Source of the DNA: Prorocentrum cordatum
Taxonomy: Eukaryota > Sar > Dinophyceae > Prorocentrales > Prorocentraceae
Direction: 5' to 3'
Length of the DNA stretch: 64,000 nucleotides
Assembly (NCBI GenBank): GCA_963575745.1
Contig: CAUYUJ010020593.1
Span: forward strand, 293,179-357,178
Part shown: in pieces, positions 1 to 11,329 of the stretch
How the letters are laid out: each line of letters starts with the position of its first letter
Numbering within the stretch: the first letter of the stretch is position 1
Program-made: the position numbers and the translations under genes
Notes under the pieces: model-generated
What the model saw: only the letters and a program-made list of their open reading frames with translations
The model's database searches: none
Told to the model about the DNA's origin: nothing

Positions 1-54
1 TGAAAGTAACTGATGTCCTACACGAGAAATGCAAAGTACCTCAGATAATCATGA

Positions 55-643
55 ATGATGGTGGCGGTGATGCTGATTGCGATCCGCAACGTGGTGGCTC
101 AAGATCCAGGTTTCAGTGGATCAACGCCAAACGGGTCAAGGCCATCAGGGGCGATGCCCGGGGCGGCAGCGGCGGCTTCGACGCCCGCAGCCGACGTCCC
201 GATCGACAGCAACAAGCACCGCAACATCAAGAAGGACCAAGGCCTCGACGGTGGTTCAGGACATCGGAGGGGCAGTGGAGACCGACAGCGACGACAGACC
301 GATCCAGAGCGATGGGGCAAGCGGACCATCGGCGAATGGATGACACTGGATCGTCGGGACCTACGACTGGACTGGGACAGAGCGGAGGCTGCCAACGAGA
401 AAGACGATCGCTACACGGGCAAGCCCTGCTACGGCGAGCACGACACGACACACCCGCTGGCGAGGCACGCCAACGGATACAAGGTGAGCTACAAGTGCGT
501 GAGATGCGAGCTGGTCATGCTGTACATCCCGAAGCACGGGGCGACGGGCAGGTACAGGCAGAAGGGAGCTCTGGGACCGACCGTGGGAAAGATCAAGATC
601 GAAGAAGTGACGAAGGAGAAGGTCACCAAGGAGAAGGCGACGT

Positions 644-711
<68 letters not shown>

Positions 712-3700
712 GGACCAAGATCGAAGAGGTGTCTTCGGAGGACTCATTCGAGAAGGCCGGAGATCAGAGGAGGAGGAGACGCCGTGCCCGAGCACCGATC
801 AGATGAGCAAGGCCGACATGATGTTCGACCAGATGCGCGACAGCACCAAGCGGAGGACGGACCCACCGACTCGCAGGAAGAAGAAGGAGTCTCCCCAGGC
901 TGGGGAGCCCGTGGGTCCTTGAGAACCGACCTAGACGTCCCCTCAGGGGACGACGACGTCATCGCGTTCGGGATTGACGTCGAGTACCACAAGGAGGAGA
1001 TTAACCTGAAGGACTACAGCTGGGTGCTAGAGCAGGTGACAGAAGCTGGGATGGCGACAGACCTCTACGTGAAACAGCTGATCGAGTTCTGCACGGAGGA
1101 GGACAGCCAGCTCGGGAAGGTCGCGGAGGAACGCGAGGACGCCGAGATCATCAGGATCACGCGGAAGGACGCGGATCTCAGCACGAAGCATGGACTGGAG
1201 TTGGCCAAGAACCTGGCGGTGAAAAACCCTGGAGCAGACATCTGGGGAAGCCTACCGTGCACAGCCGTCAGCGCGCTTCACAACGGTTACATCGGCAGAC
1301 AGGATGGCCAGTACTGGAAGAAGCTCGAAGCACGAAAGAAGAACCTTAAGAAGATTGTGAATCACTTCATGGAAGTGAGCAGGATTGTCAAGGACAATGG
1401 CGGGGACGTGCACTTCGAGTGGCCACGTAACTGCCATGGCTGGAAGTACTTCCCGGAGCTGATAGAGTTCTTTGGTGAGCTGGGCATGGAGAAGGTGAAC
1501 TTCGACGGGTGCCAGGTCGGGGTGGTCAACACCAAGGGCGAGCCGATATACAAACCGTGGACGCTGTGGACCAGCAGGAAGAAGCTCGCAACGGCCCTGA
1601 GTGGCAAACGCTGCCCAGATCCCCAAGGGCACGGACATGCAGAATGCTGTGGGGAGGATGCTACACTATCGGGCAAATACCCCGCACGAATGGCAAGGAC
1701 CACCTGGCGGAATATCGTGGAACCGCCGAAGCTGATGGGCATGATCGAGGAGCTGAGACAGGAGGAAGCCCTGGCGAACGACAACAAGGATATGTTCGAC
1801 CATGAGAGGGAGCTAGAGCTGACAAGCGACGAGCAACAACAATGGAACGACCTGCCGTCGCTGAAGCAGAATGAGTTAATGAAAGCAGCGATGCGGCTGC
1901 ATCGGAATACTGGACATCGACCACAGAGGGTGATGATCAGGATCCTGCGAAGACGTGGGGCTTCAGCGACGACAATCGCAGCCGTGAAGCAGATCAAGTG
2001 CAGCTCGTGCATTGAGAATCAGATACCAAGACCGAGACCAGCAGCGGTACTCGAGCCAGCTCGAGATCTATGGCAGGTGGTCGGCATCGGCGTGAAGGAG
2101 ATCGTCGGCAACGACCAGATCAAGCGGAAGTACCTTGTGATCGTGGGCGAGGCGAGTAAGCTGACGTTGGCGGTCAAGATCTTCTCAATACCCGCTCAGG
2201 AGTCGAGGAACTGCACCGCCAAGGAGCTGCTGGATGCGTTCAGAGGACATTGGTCAGATCGGCATGGCATGCCAAGCGTACTGAGGCTCGATCCGGAAGG
2301 AGCATTCGTGTCACACGAGTTCTATGACAGCATTGCAGGTGAAGGAGTGCAGGTGGATCCGTGTGCCATCCAGGCTCACTGGCAGAATGGCATAGCGGAG
2401 CGTGCAATCAAGACGGTCTTCGAGTGCGCCAAGGCCATGCATCGTGATCATGAGACCGACCTGGAGGCAGCTGTACATGCGGCGGTGGAGGCACACAACA
2501 CGGTCGAGAGAGTCGATGGATACAGTCCGAGCCAATGGGCCTGCGGGCGAGACAAGACTTGGTCAGGGACTCTCAAGAAGGAGGATCGCCTGGACGTCGT
2601 GAAGTGCACGAACCAGAGCTACATGGAGAACCTGTCCAAGCTGGTGCTGGCATCAAAGATCATTGGCGAGCGGATTCTCAAGCAGCAGCAGACGAGAGCA
2701 GCAGCAGCAGCACGAGATCAACGACCACAACGCCTGTATCCTGGGATGCCTGTATGTGCATTGAGATGTGGCAAGCAGGCTAAACGACCAGCACCAGCAG
2801 GACCACGACATCATCGGATTGACAAGGGCAGATGGTTTGGACCAGGTACCATCCTCGGGGTGCAGACGACCAAGACAAGCGACGGGACGCTCGTTCAATC
2901 CAGAAAGGTATGGGTCGTGATGGGGTCGAGGCTGTGGAGGTGTGCACCCGAACAACTACGAGCGGCAAGTCCAAGAGAAGAAGAGATGTTCTTCGAGGAA
3001 AAGCACGCACCCTGGACATTCGTGGAAGGACTGGAGAGTCTCAACAAGGGGGAGGTGATTTCCGTGGACAAAGAGGACGCGCCGATGAATGAGGAGACCT
3101 ATACACCGGAGGCCACAGCTCGTGCACCAGAAGACGGAGACAAGGGGAACCACTGGGAAGAAGGTGAGTTCGAAGGACGACCTGCACACATCAGAGTACA
3201 TTTACGACCGAGAGTGGCGTTGTTTACGCCAAGAGGCTTCAGATCCAAACCGGAAAAGACGACCATGGAAAGGATCACCGTGATCAGGTATGAGGACGGA
3301 TCCGAGGAGACGGTCAAGGACGACAACTGGAACGTGTATGGGAAGTCTACGAGGTCAATGGGACGACGCTGGACTGGCAGGACCTACTTGTTTCCCATCA
3401 CGGACAAGCCAGAGGAGATGAAGGTATACCAGAACGCCAAGGAGGTGATCCATGAGAAGGCGAAGAAGATGGTCGTGGAGCAGGTACCGGAAACCCATGG
3501 GGACAATGGGAAAGACCAGCCGTCAATGGATGACATCGAGAGCGAGCAGGTAAAGAACACGAAACAGACAATTGCAGGAGGAGCAGATCTCAAAAGACGG
3601 ATCGTCGAGAAGAGAAATGTCAAGACCGACGTGTTCGAGAAGACGAAGAGGGGGGTCAGGATGCGGACCAACTTCGGACCAGCACTGAGGAGCTACAGTG

Positions 3701-4383
3701 CCTTCTTCAATGACAAGATCGCGGACGGTGACCAGATGGACTGGGACAAGCTCGACTGGGAGAACTTCGACGTGGCGGCATGGGCTGCTACGGAGATCCA
3801 GGGGGACCTGGAGATCCCGACGGGGATCGACTACATCGAGGTAGCGCTCGAGGCGTTCGACGCGAACAGTATGAACAAGTTCACGAGGCAGCCGGAGCAG
3901 TACATCACCAAGGCGATGAAGAAAGGAAGGTCTGAGGCAAGTGTCATGCACATGACCGACGAGCAGAAGAGTCTGATGAAGGGGGCGAAGCTGGTCGAGG
4001 TGAGAGACTGGATCGCCAACGACGTGCTGGAGAGGTTACCGCCGCGCATCAAGCCGACGTCGTCGGACGTCCTGAAGACGCGCTGGGTACTCACCTGGAA
4101 GAAGGACGAAGCGACAGGAGGCAGCCGAGCAAAGGCGAGACTGGTAGTGCTGGGATATCAAGATCCTCGGCTAGGAGAAGAGCCAGTGGCATCGCCGACC
4201 ATGACCAGGAGAGCTCGGAACATGATCTTCCAGCTGACGGCCATGAAGAAGTGGAAGCTGAAGAAGGGGGACGTCAAGGCTGCTTTCCTGCAAGGAAAGG
4301 GATGCCAGACGACAAGCCGACCTACATCGAGGCCAACGGTGAGCTGGCGGAGGAGTTCGGAGTACCTGGAGGGACAGCGGTGA
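55..4383 (+). pseudogene. copia polyprotein, 5' part (Gag-like, integrase, start of RT)
   Basis: This is an open frame of 1442 codons. Residues about 121-165 hold a Cys/His cluster (CYGEHDTTHP, then YKCVRCE) like the Gag zinc-binding region of dinoflagellate copia elements. Residues about 400-560 contain GSLPCTAVS and later FEWPRNCHGW, a module of unproven function. The integrase core follows. Asp746 (LRLDPEGAF) and Glu782 (NGIAERAIK) have the D-x35-E spacing, but the expected first catalytic Asp is Gly679 (VVGIGVKEI, codon GGC at 2089). RT begins near residue 1340 (TRWVLTWKK) and keeps the motif A Asp (GDVKAAFLQG). The frame then shifts at about 4294-4302, apparently a one-base loss in the AAAGGG run, and runs out of frame to its stop. 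From about 710 to 930 the protein-like reading moves through the other frames, so the long open frame is partly accidental. Confidence 0.85.
645..709 (+). repeat. (GA)32 microsatellite inside the Gag-like frame
   Basis: An uninterrupted GA tract encodes alternating Arg-Glu. The motif KIEEV lies on both sides (about 592-612 and 717-733) but in different frames, so the tract has probably changed length by a number not divisible by three. Confidence 0.97.
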
Positions 4384-5036
4384 GACTAAAGAAGGCAGTG
4401 TACGGACTATGTCAAGCACCAAAGTCGTGGTACGAAAGCGTGGACACCCTGATGGAGCAGCTCGGTGGCCAACGATGCGTGTCTGACCCGTGCGTCTGGG
4501 TTTTCAGCGACGAGAACAACAACGTGTTCGGGGTAGTTGGCACACACGTGGGCGACTTCTTGATCGCCGGAGATGGTGGAGTTCGATGGCGAGAGATCGA
4601 GGTGAAGTTGCAGAAGGCGTTCCGCTGGACTCCATGGGAGGAAGGACGCTTCAAGCAGACCGGGCTGTCGGTCATGCAGACGGCCAGCAGCGAGATCACC
4701 ATGCACCAGAAGGAGTTCATCGACAACATCACCGAGATCAACATCGGACAGGGGCGTCGCAAACAACGGGACCAGAAGCTGACGGATAAGGAGATGATGA
4801 TGCTTCGGGGGGCACTGGGCGAGATCCAGTGGGTGGCGACGCAGACGATGCCGAAATATCAGGCGCAGTGCTCAATATATCAGAGCAGTGGACCGACGGC
4901 GACAGTGGAGACGCTCTTCGGGATCAACAAGCTGATCAGACAGATGAAGAGCCTTCACGGCTACCAGCTGAAGTTCGAGAGTTTCGAGGGAGCAGGAGTG
5001 GTCGTAGGCTGGAGTGATGCAGCCTGGGCGAATTGA
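4251..5036 (+). pseudogene. copia polyprotein, RT C-terminal part and start of RNase H
   Basis: This frame takes over from the 5' polyprotein after the shift near 4300; the first residues are out-of-frame and the real sequence starts about 4302 (GMPDDKPTY). It carries the copia RT hallmarks LKKAVYGLCQAPKSWY and GTHVGDFLIAGD. The latter is the YVDD-type catalytic motif, but the first Asp is Gly (codon GGC at 4551-4553), which should inactivate the polymerase. RNase H opens with VGWSDAAWAN and is cut by TGA at 5034-5036, where family members usually have Arg. That fits a CGA to TGA change at a CpG. Confidence 0.85.
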
Positions 5037-5759
5037 CCAGACGGGCCCTCGACAGGAGGATCTGTGATCGGGATTGCGCCAGCGGACATCCTGAACGGCA
5101 AGCGGGCCCCAGTTGGCTGGGTTTCGCATCGCAGTGGTAAGCTACAGCGCGTGGCCAGGAGTTCGTTGGCGGCCGAGGCTCAGGCACTGACAGTGACAGA
5201 GGACGAGCTTTTCAAGGTAAGAATGATGTGGGCCGAGCTGAACGGTTTTGTTTCGGTCGTGGCCGTGGGAACCGCGAGCGAGAGCAAGACGGCAAAGCCG
5301 ATGCTGGAGGGCGTGAAGCAGGTGCGGTCGTGCCTGCGCGTGGGCGCTGAGAGCATCTACGACTGTCTGGCCAAGCAGGTGCAGATGCAGAGCCTGGCCG
5401 AGAAGCGGACGGCGCTCGAGCTGATGGCCTTCGAGAAGTGCATCAACGAGACAGAGTTGATTGTGCGGCGGTGCCACTCCGAGGCCAACCTGGCCGACAG
5501 CTTGACAAAGACGACAGCTACAGGGCCCATCGACCTGTACGTGAAGACGCGGAGCTGGGCGCGGGTAGGCGACGACGAGCAGCTCAGTGCCAGGAAGCGT
5601 AAGGAGCGCGGGATGAGCAGGTTCGAAAACAACAAGGATATCCCTGGCCTCATCAAGATGGCATTCATGAAAGTGGGAGTGTCGTTACCAGATGCAGCAG
5701 ATGGTGATGGCAATGATGACGATAACATGATAGTGAGTGAACCTACATCCTATGGCTGA
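5037..5759 (+). pseudogene. copia polyprotein, RNase H C-terminal part
   Basis: This continues the 4251-5036 frame past the stop with no shift. It reads GGSVIGIAPADILNG, then SSLAAEAQAL (acidic RNase H residue) and ends with the copia-type LADSLTK motif near 5490-5510. The first Met is at 5064, but the sequence before it is already RNase H. Reading through the single TGA would rejoin it to the upstream frame. Confidence 0.85.
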
Positions 5760-6285
5760 CGCCGCTATGCTGCAGTTGCCTGTCCTGTTGCCTGTCTTAT
5801 GGCCTGTTCTACTGCGTGTTTTATTTCTGAGACGCGCCAGAGCGGGTGCGGACGTTTCGAGGCTCCAAGCAGTTTCCATGGAGTAGCTGCAACAAAGATT
5901 TCTGGGGATGCGAACTCAATCGTGTCCGTTTCGTTTCCGTAAGTGCGAGACGAGTGTTATTTGCAGTTATCCGTAATCATGGTGGCTTAGGGACCCCTTG
6001 AGCCGCCTTTTGGGCGGTCAGACAATTACTTGCTGGTTCCAGAGAGAGCCAGCCAGATTATCGAGATTGCATATCAGAATATTCAGACAAAGAGATTTCC
6101 CTGGGATAGATTCGAGGGCTGGCTATCTGGAGAATACCCGGACTGCGTGCAGACCAACGCTTGCGGCGAGGAGAGATATACATATTTGGCTTCGCGCGTG
6201 CTGAGGTAAAAGAGAGCTTGAGATCCACGGACCTAGAAAGAGTTGACGACATTGCATCAACACTTATTCAGGGACACCTATCGGT
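5760..6285. other. non-coding tail after the copia frame
   Basis: No protein-like frame is seen. It is less GC-rich than the flanks and probably holds the element's 3' untranslated region and 3' LTR, but no boundary can be set. Confidence 0.4.
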
Positions 6286-6560
6286 GAACCTGCAGGAGGG
6301 GGCTTCGAAGCTACCCCTCTCCATTCCCTCCCCCTTTTTTCCGGAGCAGAAGGTGAGCCCGGGCATCCCTTTTCAAGGGGGGGGGGTGCTTCGGAAGGTA
6401 CCCCCCTCCTTCTTTTTTGGTCTGGGCACAGGGGGGGCGGCTTCAAGCTATTCCCCTCCCCCCTCCTTTGCAAAGGGTGGGGGGGGGCTTCCGAAGCTAC
6501 GCCCCCCTTTCCCTCCCTTCTGGGGCTCTGGCAAAATGGCAGAATCCTTGGCGACAGGTG
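6286..6560. repeat. G/C-run rich low-complexity block
   Basis: Runs of 6-9 G or C are separated by short pieces such as CTTCGGAAG and GAAGCTAC. It is the same kind of sequence as 9467-10610, so the satellite between them is bracketed by related G-run arrays. Confidence 0.75.
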
Positions 6561-6599
6561 CGCACCGCAGCGCTAGAGAACGCATTGGACAATAACGTC

Positions 6600-7527
6600 G
6601 ACCCCTGGTTCGTTTTCTTGTTTTCTTGTTTTCTCGGCCCCCGGTTCGTAGTCTCGTTTTCTCGGGTCCTTATTCATTCGATCGTTTTCTCGTTTTCTCG
6701 GTCCCTGGTTTGTTCTCCTGTTTTCTCGTGTTTCCGGCTCCTGGGTCGCGGTCCCGCTTTCTCTGACCTTGGTTCGTGTTTTCGGTTTCTCGTTTTCTCG
6801 GCGCCTGGGTCGTGGTTGTGCTTTCTCGGACCTTGGTTCGTGTTCTCGTTTTCTCGTTTTTGTGGCCTCTGGATCGTGGTTTTGTTTTTCTCGGACGCTG
6901 GTTCGTATTGTCGTTTTATCGTTGTCTCGGCCCCCGGGTGGTGGTCTCGTTTCTCTGACCTTGCTTCGTTTTCTCGTTCTCTCGTTTTCTCGGCTCTTGG
7001 GTCGTGTTGTCTCGCTTTCTCGATCCAAGCGTTGTCTGGTGATCTCGGCCCTTGGGTCGTGGTTTCCTCGGACCCTGCTTCGTTTTCCCGTTTTCGCGTT
7101 TTCTTTGCCCCTGGATCGTGGGTCGTTTTCGCGTTTTTCATCTCCTCGGCCCTTGGGTCGTGGTCTCATTTTCTCAGGGCCTGGTTCGTTTACTCGTTTC
7201 TTCGTTTTCTCGGCCCCTGGGTCGTGGTCTTGTTTTCTCTGACCCTGGTTCGTTGTTTCGCTTTCTTGTTTTCTCGGCCCCTGGTTCGTAGTCTCGCTTT
7301 TTCGGGCACTGATTCCTTTTATCGTTTTCCCGTTTTCTCGGCCCCTGGGTCGTGGTCGTGTTTTCTCGGACCCTGGTTGGTTTTCGCGTTTTCTGTGCCC
7401 TTGGGTTGTGGTATCGTTTTCTCGGGCGCTGGTTGGTTTTCTCGTTTTTTCGTTTTCTCGGCCCCTGGGTCGGGTCGTGGTCTCGGTTTCTCGGGCCCCG
7501 GTTCGTTTTTCGATGTTTCGTTTTCTC

Positions 7528-7618
<91 letters not shown>

Positions 7619-9255
7619 CTGGCCCTGGTTCGTGATCTCGTTTTCTTGTTTTGTCGGCCCCTGGGTCGTGGTGCCATTTTTCCTCGATCCCTTGTTAGTT
7701 GTCTGGTTTTCTCGTATTCTCGGCCCCTGGGTCGTGGTCTCGTTTTCTCTGACCCTGGTTCGATTTCTGTTTTCTCGGACCCTTGATCTCGTGTTCTCCG
7801 TATGTCGGCCCATGGATTGCGGCTTTGTTTTCTCTGGCCCTGGTTCGTTATCTCGTTTTCTCGTTTTCTCGGCCCCTGGGTCGTGGTCTCGTATTCTCGG
7901 GCGCTGGTTGTTTTTTTCGTTTTATCGTTGTCTCGGCCCCTGGGTCGGGTCGTGGTCTCGGTTTCTCGGGCCCCGGTTCGTTCTCTCGTTTTCTTTGCCC
8001 CTGGGTTTTTGTTTCGTGTTCTCGGCCCCTGGTTCGTTGTCTTGTTTTCTCGTGTTCTCTGCCCCTGGGTCGTGGTCTCGTTTTCTCTGACACTGCTTCG
8101 TTGTCTTGTTTTCTTGTTTTATCGTGTCCTGGGTCGTGGCTTTGTTTTCTTGCACCCTGGTTCGTTTTCTCGTTTTCTCGGTTTCTTGGCCCCTGGGTCG
8201 TGGTTTCGTTGTCTCGGGCACTGGTTTGTTTTCTCGTTTTTGCGTTTTCCCTGTCCTTTGGTTGTGGTATCGTTTTCTCGGACCCCGTTTGGTTTTATCG
8301 TTTTCTTTTTGTCTTGGCTCCTGGGTTCGTTTCTCTGGTTCGTGGTCTCGTTTTCTCGGGCCCTGGTTCGTGATCTCATCTCGTTTTCTCTGCCCCTGGA
8401 TCGTGGTTTGGTTTTCTCGGGCCATGGTTCGTTTCCTCGTTTTCTCTGCCCCTGGGTCGTGGTTCGGTTTTCTCTGACCCTGGTTCGTTTTCTTGTTTTC
8501 TCGTTTCATCTGCCCCTGGGTCGTCGTCTCGCTTTCTCTGACCGTGGTTCGTGTTGTCGTTTCTTGTTTTCTCGGCTCGCGTCGTGGTCCAGCTTTCTCG
8601 GACCCTGGTTAGTTGTATCGTTTTCTTGTTTTCTCGGCCCCTGGGCTGTGGTTTCGATATCTCGGACGCTGGTTTGTTTTCTCGCTTCCTCGTTTTCTCA
8701 GCCCCTGGTTTGTAGCTTCGTGTTCTCGAACCCTGATTCCTTTTATCGTTTTCTCGTTTTCTCGGTCCCTGGGTCGTGGTCTCGTTTTCTCTGGGTCGTG
8801 GTCTCGTTTTCTCGGGCTTTGGTTTGTTTTCTCGTTTTCTCGTTTTCTCGGCCCCTGGGTCGTTATCTCGTTTTCTCTGACCCTGGTTCATGGTCTCATG
8901 TTCTCGGCTTCTGGGTTTTTGTTCCGTTTTCTCGTGCCCTGGTTGGTTGTCTCGTTTTCTCTGCCCATGGGTCGTGTTCTCGTGTTTTCGGGCCCTGGTT
9001 CGTTTTCTCGTTGTCTCGTTTTTTCGGCCCCTGGGTCGTGGTCTCGTTTTTTTTTCTGACCCTGCTTCGTTTTTTTTTGTTTTCTCGGCTCCTGGGTCGA
9101 GGTCTCGTTTTCTCGGACCTTGGTTCGTTTGTACCGTGGTTAGTTTTCTTTTTTCTCGGCCCCTGGGTCGTGGGTCGTTTTCTCGGACCCTGCTGTGTGT
9201 TTTCTCGTTTTCTCAGCCCCTGGGTCGTGGTCTCGTTTTCTCTGACCCTGGGTCG
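6600..9255. repeat. TTTTCTCG satellite, 56-64 bp unit, about 2.65 kb
   Basis: About 45 diverged units alternate CGGCCCCTGGGTCGTGG with GACCCTGGTTCG, separated by one or more TTTTCTCG blocks. The spacing of the CGGCCC word at 7211, 7275, 7339, 7395 and 7459 is 64, 64, 56 and 64, so length changes in steps of the 8-base block. Long open frames cross it on both strands (F/S/R/G-rich on plus, R/K/E/T-rich on minus) and are by-products of the repeat. Confidence 0.95.
7531..7618. repeat. T88 homopolymer
   Basis: 88 consecutive T lie between TTTTCTCGGA and CTGGCCCTGG, inside a satellite unit. It could be expansion of the T4 in the unit, a captured poly(A), or an assembly artefact. Confidence 0.97.
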
Positions 9256-9466
9256 TCGTCGTCGTCGGTCGTCGGTCGCGCGTCGTCTGTCGTCCGTCGT
9301 CGTCTTCGCATGACCTTGTCCTCGTCGTGACGACCACGACGAGGTCATACGAAATGGGCGACAATGACGGCGACGGCGGCGACAACGACGACGAGGACGA
9401 CGATGGTGTCGTACGAAGACGTCGAGCGACGGCGACGGCAACGATGACGGCGACGGGGGAGGATCG
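9250..9466. repeat. CGT/ACG trinucleotide block with an inverted repeat
   Basis: (CGT)-type repeats switch strand to (GAC)-type repeats around 9310-9350. ATGACCTTGTCCTCGTCG faces CGACGAGGTCAT, forming a foldback. Confidence 0.8.
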
Positions 9467-10610
9467 TCCGATAGGGGGAGTTCAAGGGAGGGGGGTGGTA
9501 GCTAAGCCGCCTTTCATCCTTTTGGAAAGGGGGGGGAGTAGTTTCCTGCAGGGGAAAAGGAACAACATTGAGGAGGGAGGGGCTTCCGCCAGAGGAAGGT
9601 CAAGGGAGGGAGGGATGTTGCTATGCTCCGCCTTCCCATTTCGTAAGGTGGGGGAGGGGGGAGGGGGGGCTTCCCGGGTGCCGAAAGGGATTGAGGAGGG
9701 AGGGGCTTCCGCCAGAGGAAGGTCAAGGGAGGGAGGGATGTTGCTATGCTCCGCCTTCCCATTTCGTAAGGTGGGGGAGGGGGGAGGGGGGGCTTCCCGG
9801 GTGCCGAAAGGGAGGAGGGGGGGCTGCTAAGTCCGCCATTCCCTTTGGAAGTAAAACTGGGGGAGGGGGGGAGCTTCCGGCAGAGGAGGGTTAAGGGGAA
9901 TGTGGGGGGGTATCTAAGCTCCCCTCTTTCCTTTTCGTAAGGAGGGGAGGGGGGGTAGCCTGGGTGCCGAAAGGGGGGAGGGGACTGCTACGCCCCCCCC
10001 CATTTGAAAGTAAAGGGGGGGAGGGGGGGGGGGTAGCTTCCGGCAGAGGGGGGTCAAGGGAAGGGGGGGAACGCTAACAAACCCCACACACAGCGTAGGG
10101 GGGAAGGGCGGGGGTAATTTCCCGGGTGCCGAAAGGGGGATGGGGGGGGGGGGGGGGGGGGGGCCTTGCTAAATAAAAGTCTACCCCCCCTATGGGACCA
10201 AAACAGGGGGGGGAAGCTTCCGGCCGAGGGGTCCCGGGGAGGGTGGTGGTAAGCTGAGCCCTTCCTCCCTTTGCGTAAGGGGGAAGGGGGGTAAGCTTCC
10301 CAGTGCGCGAAAGGGGGGGCTCTAAGCTCCCCCCCCCTTTGGAACCACCAAGGGGGGGGGGGATAGCTTCCGGCAGAGGGGGTCAAGGGGAGGGGGGGGT
10401 AGCTAAGCTCCCCCCTCCCTTTGGAAAGGGGGGGGGGTAGCTAAGCTCCCCCCTCCCTTTGGAAAGGGGAGGAGGGGGGGACGTAGCTTCGGAGTGGCGC
10501 AAGGGGGGGAGGGGGGTGTAGCTTCAGGGGGGAGGCGAAAAAGGGGGGGATGGGGGGGGCTTGCAGCAGGGGAGGTGGAAGGGAGGGGGGGGGTAGCTAA
10601 GGGGAAACCC
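9467..10610. repeat. G-run array with CTTCCGGCAG / GTGCCGAAAGGG spacers
   Basis: Runs of 6-22 G alternate with short recurring spacers (GTAGCTAAGC, CTTCCGGCAGAGG, GGGTGCCGAAAGGG). G-quadruplex potential is high on the plus strand. No protein-like frame is seen. Confidence 0.85.
9567..9812. repeat. two tandem 123-bp units
   Basis: The units 9567-9689 and 9690-9812 are nearly identical, and a more diverged third follows. 123 is divisible by three, so one frame reads the same 41-residue peptide twice. Confidence 0.9.
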
Positions 10611-11160
10611 CTCACACCTTTGCGTCGGCACTGTGGGCGCGCTCTCTCCCATGTACGCTTCGTATCCGTTTTGGATGCGTTTCAGAGACAAGCCATCTAC
10701 TTGTCAAAGACGTTGCGCATACGCTTCGTGGTCGGTTGGCAAACGTTTCGAACGCGCTTCTGAAACGTACCGCATATGTACGTTTCGCACGCGTTGAAGC
10801 TAACTTCTGGATGCGCGCCCCATCAGTTTCGGAACCGTGTGAAACAAATTCGGTATAGTTTCGTATACTATCGTTGGCACTGCCGTCTTGGAATGCCTTG
10901 AGTCTATCAAACTCTCCTAAGATACTTAGAACTCGCATATGATGACGCAGTGGAGCAGACTAAATCCCAACTCCGCGCGATGAAAACCGAGAGAGTTCCC
11001 CCAAGGGATACCATACCATTCGAGCTTTCATTGCCAAGACGACCATGCAACAAACCATGTTGTTTACATAGCCCTGTCTGGCGGCTGGGATCTGGGCCGT
11101 CGCGCTGGGATCTGACCCCATCGCCCCCTCCTCCCCCCCCATCCCCCTCTGCGCGCGACT
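10611..11160. other. unassigned, no gene seen
   Basis: The sequence is ordinary in complexity, with a weak repeat of TACGCTTCGTATCCG-like words at 10640-10800. No frame looks coding. Confidence 0.4.
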
Positions 11161-11329
11161 GATCCGAGGAGGCACGGCCCCGGCGACCCCCGTGCGTCGC
11201 ACGCCTCCGCTGGGCCTCTTGGATGGGGTCGGAGCAGATGGGGTCGGAGGATCGCGACGCCTGGGCGACGCGGCTCGACGCGGAGCCCGATGTTCTCCAC
11301 GCCCACGTCGCCGATGCATCGCCGACGTG

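Larger units (their letters stand above)
1..5760 (+). mobile_element. Ty1/copia LTR retrotransposon, decayed, 5' end outside window
   Basis: Domain order is Gag-like zinc-binding region, a Pro-Cys/Glu-Trp-Pro module, integrase, reverse transcriptase, RNase H, which is the Pseudoviridae (copia) order. The frame is broken near 4300 and again at 5034-5036, so this copy cannot make the full polyprotein. No LTR pair can be shown because the left end is at or beyond the window edge. The 3' LTR, if present, should lie within about 5760-6290, but with no partner in the window it cannot be delimited. Confidence 0.9.

Noticed and set aside
83-103. Spliced-leader-like TGGCTCAAG in the copia Gag
   Set aside because: Only about 12 of 21 positions match, and the sequence is within the coding frame.
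6417-9313. Two long plus-strand open frames (557 and 503 codons)
   Set aside because: They are direct translations of the TTTTCTCG satellite and T88 run, with F/S/R/G-rich repeats and no domain.
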